This document shows, piece after piece, positions 13,380 through 14,410 of a stretch of 14,410 nt of DNA. Under the pieces are notes generated by a model, which was not told the DNA's origin, made no database searches, and saw only the letters and a list, made by a program, of their open reading frames with translations. Both the position numbers and the translations under genes were made by a program. Source of the stretch: Promethearchaeota archaeon (lineage in GTDB: Archaea > Asgardarchaeota > Lokiarchaeia > Sigynarchaeales > SOKP01); the NCBI GenBank assembly GCA_016839905.1, contig JAEOTJ010000205.1, positions 1-14,410 of the forward strand. The letters run 5' to 3'. Within the stretch, counting starts at the first letter, position 1, and every line of letters begins with the position of its first letter.

Positions 13380-13664
13380 TTTTTCATCCCCTTCAGATAT
13401 ATATAGAAATTTCAATAAATCATTTTTATTAATGCTATGGTATTATTTCTTTACTAAAAAAAAAAATTTTATTTATCTAATTGTTGGTTTGTTCAACTGT
13501 AATGAGCAAGTTTAAATATAAGTTCTTTTTAAAATTAAACTTTTTCAATTTAATCTTAAAAAGTGAAACATTGTTTAGAATTAATAATATTTTTATGTAA
13601 TATTCTCTAATTAAATCATAAAAAGTTGAAAACTTTTTCAATTTATTATTAGGAATTTGAAAAA
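13380..13664. other. Divergent intergenic region upstream of pckG
   Basis: 285 bp with no convincing gene. It holds the promoter of the zinc-ribbon gene on the minus strand (TATATATA near 13398-13405), an A-run at 13456-13465, and the fourfold AACTTTTT/AAAAAGTT motif described separately that leads up to pckG. Confidence 0.5.
13538..13645 (+). promoter_or_regulatory. Repeated AACTTTTT/AAAAAGTT motif upstream of pckG
   Basis: AACTTTTTCAATTTA occurs twice exactly (13538-13552 and 13631-13645). The second copy pairs with AAAAAGTT at 13620-13627 across GAA to give a perfect 8-bp inverted repeat (13620-13638); the first pairs loosely with AAAAAGTG at 13558-13565. The block ends 19 nt before the pckG ATG, so it is a plausible regulator site for a gluconeogenic gene. 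No regulator is identified. Confidence 0.45.
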
Positions 13665-14410
13665 ATGGACTCTTCAGAAAAAATAAGAAAGTTAATTGGA
13701 ATGGATGTTATAGATAAAGAAAGCATGACTAAGTTAGAAGACCTTAAAAACGAGCATGTAATCAATGTAGTATTCCGTTTTGTCGAACTGTGTAAGCCCG
13801 ATAAAATAACTGTCATCACAGATTCCCCAGAAGATATAGAATATGTTAGAAGAAAAAGTATTGAAGTTGGGGAAGAGTCAAGGTTAGAGACTGAAGGACA
13901 CACAATCCATTATGATGGATTTGTTTCGATGTCAAATCATGACCAAGCGAGGGATAAAGCAAACACTCGGATATTAATTCCAAAAGGTGGATATAGACCT
14001 CCTGCTTTAAATACAATAGATCGAGATGAAGGTCTGGAGGAGATCTTGGATATAATGGAAGGTTGCATGAAAGGGCATGAATGCATAATTAGGTTCTTTT
14101 GCCTAGGTCCCAAAAATTCTAAGTTTTCTCTTCTTGCACTTCAACTTACCGATTCATTTTATGTAGGCCATTCTGAGGATCTATTATATAGAGCAGGATA
14201 TGAAGAGTTCAAAAAACTAAATGGTTCAGATGAGTTCTTTTATTTTATTCATTCTACAGGTGAGCAATTAAAGGAGCTACCCGTTACTAAGGACTTAGAT
14301 AAACGTAGGATATATGTAGACCTCCAAGAGGGAAGAGTTTTGACCACACACAATACCTATGCCGGTAACAGCCTCGGACTGAAAAAACTCGCACTTCGAT
14401 TAGCTATTAA
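13665..14410 (+). CDS. pckG: Phosphoenolpyruvate carboxykinase (GTP), N-terminal part
   Basis: Partial gene, open at the window end, 248 codons visible of roughly 600. The enzyme converts oxaloacetate and GTP to phosphoenolpyruvate, GDP and CO2 and feeds gluconeogenesis. The visible half aligns with the GTP-dependent family: a TDSPEDIEYVRRKSIEVG segment at 52-69 where family members have the substrate-binding Arg, MEGCMKGHE at 131-139, FFCLGP at 144-149, ALQLTDSFYVG at 158-168, and YAGNSLGLKKLALR at 232-245, whose Lys pair contacts metal and substrate in characterised enzymes. The P-loop and nucleotide-binding parts lie beyond the window. Start at ATG 13665, with AGGA 10 nt upstream. Confidence 0.9.
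   Translation, partial: MDSSEKIRKLIGMDVIDKESMTKLEDLKNEHVINVVFRFVELCKPDKITVITDSPEDIEYVRRKSIEVGEESRLETEGHTIHYDGFVSMSNHDQARDKANTRILIPKGGYRPPALNTIDRDEGLEEILDIMEGCMKGHECIIRFFCLGPKNSKFSLLALQLTDSFYVGHSEDLLYRAGYEEFKKLNGSDEFFYFIHSTGEQLKELPVTKDLDKRRIYVDLQEGRVLTTHNTYAGNSLGLKKLALRLAI

Noticed and set aside
13649..13903. 84-codon minus-strand frame opposite the start of pckG
   Set aside because: The plus-strand frame encodes recognisable GTP-type PEP carboxykinase; the reverse frame is Ser/Leu-rich and featureless.

Overview
The window reads as an AT-rich archaeal chromosome segment, most likely from an Asgard (Lokiarchaeia-like) archaeon. The archaeal signature is consistent: archaeal-type serine hydroxymethyltransferase, TrmI-type tRNA m1A methyltransferase, archaeal/eukaryotic-type TrpRS, a group II chaperonin, an Lrp/AsnC regulator, a GTP-type PEP carboxykinase, and TATA-like boxes a short distance upstream of starts. 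The Asgard assignment rests mainly on a full-length Rag/Gtr1-like small GTPase with a C-terminal roadblock-like domain. This is inference from protein features; there is no rRNA or tRNA gene in the window to test it.

Layout. (a) 2-1399: a 5'-truncated HNH endonuclease-like protein built of tandem ~70-residue units, converging on glyA (1409-2737, minus). (b) 2915-5841: a coiled-coil protein (minus), trmI (plus), an unrecognised basic 139-residue protein (minus) whose stop lies 1 nt from the trmI stop, and a YjbQ/UPF0047 protein (plus). (c) 6017-7976: an accessory patch, all genes on the minus strand, with two PIN-domain toxin/antitoxin loci of different families and a small basic protein. Both toxin-antitoxin promoter regions carry TATAGA/TCTATA inverted motifs, and the second toxin has no conventional start codon. 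(d) 8140-9069: the Rag-like GTPase, preceded by a perfect 27-bp palindrome. (e) 9090-10692: trpS (minus) and hisI (plus), divergent from a 67-bp spacer. (f) 10986-13187: an Lrp/AsnC regulator and a thermosome subunit. (g) 13245-14410: a 44-residue zinc-ribbon protein (minus) and the N-terminal part of pckG, which runs off the window. Its upstream region repeats AACTTTTT/AAAAAGTT four times.

Most genes stand alone or alternate in strand; there is no long operon. The housekeeping content covers one-carbon metabolism, tRNA modification and charging, histidine synthesis, protein folding and gluconeogenesis. The parts most likely to repay study are the Rag-like GTPase with its palindrome, the repeat-HNH protein, and the toxin-antitoxin patch. 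No intergenic stretch exceeds 300 bases; the longest are 10693-10985 and 13380-13664. I saw no tRNA, rRNA, CRISPR array, transposase or integrase.
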